Shown here: piece by piece, positions 61,776 to 64,000 of the stretch | Position numbering within the stretch: the stretch's first letter is position 1 | How the letters are laid out: every line of letters starts with the position of its first letter | Source of the DNA: Motiliproteus sp965230735 | Lineage (GTDB): Bacteria > Pseudomonadota > Gammaproteobacteria > Pseudomonadales > Balneatricaceae | Reading direction: 5' to 3' | Assembly: GCF_965230735.1 (NCBI RefSeq) | Contig: NZ_OZ246016.1 | Location: 1-64,000, forward strand | DNA length: 64,000 bases | The notes under the pieces: generated by a model | Told to the model about the DNA's origin: nothing | Databases searched by the model: none | The model's input: only the letters and a program-made list of their open reading frames with translations | Program-made: the position numbers and the translations under genes

Positions 61776-61791
61776 TGGCACCCCGGTTGCA
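61776..61791 (+). promoter_or_regulatory. Sigma-54 promoter of aspA
   Basis: TGGCAC (61776-61781), five bases, TTGCA (61787-61791): the GG and GC doublets (61777-61778 and 61789-61790) are exactly ten bases apart, as the -24/-12 consensus requires. Transcription would begin about 60 bases before the aspA ATG. The sigma-54 regulator encoded just upstream is the likely activator. Confidence 0.85.
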
Positions 61792-61860
61792 ATAACTCTG
61801 ACTTAAACGGGCCCTTGATCCTGTCGGCCCCGATAACAATAACGTCACGAGGAAACATTC

Positions 61861-63294
<1,434 letters not shown>

Positions 63295-63308
63295 GACGCC
63301 ATTTAACC

Positions 63309-63333
63309 CGGTCCGGCTACCCGAGACGGACCG
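63309..63333 (+). other. Hairpin between aspA and the symporter gene
   Basis: CGGTCCG (63309-63315) and CGGACCG (63327-63333) pair perfectly around 11 bases. No T-run follows, so it probably stabilises or processes the aspA mRNA rather than ending it. Confidence 0.5.
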
Positions 63334-63360
63334 ACTACAAACATAAGAAAGGAAACCTCT

Positions 63361-64000
63361 ATGGAACAAGCAATCGCAACCCAAAACGGCTTCTGGAGCG
63401 GCATGCCGCTATGGAAGAAGATCCTGATCGGGATGGTGCTCGGCACCCTGGTCGGCGCGGTCATGGGCCCCGATGCCGAAATCCTGAAACCGATCGGAAC
63501 CCTGTTCATCAACGCCATCAAGATGCTGATTGTGCCGTTGGTGTTCTGTTCGCTGGTGGTTGGCGTCACCTCGATGCAGGATACCCGCAAGATGGGCCGT
63601 ATCGGCCTGAAGTCGGTATTCCTCTATCTGGGAACCACGGCGGTGGCGATTAGCATCGGCCTCGGACTGGGCACCCTGCTGACCCCCGGCGCCGGCATCA
63701 GCATGAGCGTCGAAGCCGCACCGGTGGCCAAAGAGGCCCCGACGCTGATCCAGACGCTACTGAACATGATTCCGAAGAACCCGATCAGTGCCCTGGCTGC
63801 CGGTAATATCCTGCAGATCATCGTGTTCGCCCTTGGTCTGGGTATCGCGCTGTCACTTTGCGGTAAGAAGGCCGAACCGGCGATCAAGGTGTTCGAGAGC
63901 CTGGCCGAAGGGATGTACAAGCTGACCGAGCTGGTCATGAAGCTGGCCCCCTACGGCATCTTTGGCCTGATGGCCTGGGTCGCCGGTAAATACGGCATGG
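63361..64000 (+). CDS. Dicarboxylate/amino acid:cation symporter, N-terminal part
   Basis: The frame is open to the end of the window (213 residues visible), so the gene is cut. It is a DAACS-family (DctA/GltP) symporter: WKKILIGMVLGTLVGAVMGP, the conserved LFINAIKMLIVPLVFCSLVVGVTSM, YLGTTAVAISIGLGLGTLLTPG and the ALAAGNILQIIVFALGLGIALS region. Several membrane helices are visible. It could import aspartate, glutamate or fumarate, which fits the adjacent aspA. Ribosome site AAAGGAAA. Substrate cannot be settled from the visible part. Confidence 0.93.
   Translation, partial: MEQAIATQNGFWSGMPLWKKILIGMVLGTLVGAVMGPDAEILKPIGTLFINAIKMLIVPLVFCSLVVGVTSMQDTRKMGRIGLKSVFLYLGTTAVAISIGLGLGTLLTPGAGISMSVEAAPVAKEAPTLIQTLLNMIPKNPISALAAGNILQIIVFALGLGIALSLCGKKAEPAIKVFESLAEGMYKLTELVMKLAPYGIFGLMAWVAGKYGM

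Overview
The window reads as chromosomal DNA of a GC-rich (roughly 58 % by eye) marine-type gammaproteobacterium near the Pseudomonadales/Oceanospirillales. LptD, the AmgK/MurU wall-recycling pair, FolB/FolK, RpoD and the two-domain polyphosphate:AMP phosphotransferase all look Pseudomonas-like. From memory, the gene order rpe-gph-trpE, murU-amgK/lptD-surA-pdxA-rsmA-apaG-apaH-glpE, cca-folK-folB, plsY-tsaD-rpsU-yqeY-dnaG-rpoD and prkA-yeaH-spoVR corresponds to one block of the P. aeruginosa chromosome, here partly rearranged. The genus cannot be fixed from the sequence. No phage, transposase, CRISPR or rRNA was seen.

Layout. 1-7 kb: the end of a sensor kinase, a convergent chemoreceptor, then polyphosphate:AMP phosphotransferase, an N-formylglutamate amidohydrolase-like enzyme and a YbdK-type ligase. 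7-12.2 kb: the prkA-yeaH-spoVR stress cluster with a small Kazal-type lipoprotein inside it. 12.3-20.2 kb: methyltransferase, MOSC protein, an ion channel coupled to a SpoU RNA methyltransferase, rpe-gph-trpE and a DUF3530 protein. 20.2-32 kb: DjlA, MurU and AmgK, divergent from a long lptD-surA-pdxA-rsmA-apaG-apaH-glpE-cca series. 32-35.6 kb: folate genes, plsY and tsaD. 35.6-40.5 kb: the macromolecular-synthesis operon rpsU-yqeY-dnaG-rpoD, closed by a strong terminator. 40.5-43.2 kb: a Kef-type antiporter and a 5'-nucleotidase.

From 43.3 to 52.3 kb the character changes. A tRNA-Ile2(CAU) gene precedes an accessory stress region: an RpoH-type sigma factor, a DegP/DegQ protease coupled to an unknown protein, an Hsp20 chaperone, MaoP and HdfR, MgtE and a very AT-rich MscS channel. 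Two sigma-32-like promoters with the same variant -10 element precede rpoH and hsp20. The hsp20 ribosome-binding site lies in a hairpin that looks like a ROSE RNA thermometer.

52.5-55.8 kb holds a zinc-type cassette: a His-rich DUF2796 protein, an ABC ATPase, a permease and a DUF3299 protein, behind a possible Zur operator. 55.8-64 kb holds what looks like a self-contained acidic amino acid module: an Asp/Glu racemase, divergent from a tight operon of LysR regulator, sensor kinase with a fused periplasmic binding domain, sigma-54 response regulator and orphan binding protein. Aspartate ammonia-lyase and a dicarboxylate/amino acid symporter follow. A textbook -24/-12 promoter and an upstream dyad precede aspA, so the regulator's likely target lies next door. 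The most interesting points are the thermosensor-controlled heat-shock region, this module, the Kazal lipoprotein in the prkA cluster, a Cca with a degenerate HD domain, a Ca-channel-like selectivity filter and a FUS-like tyrosine repeat in primase.
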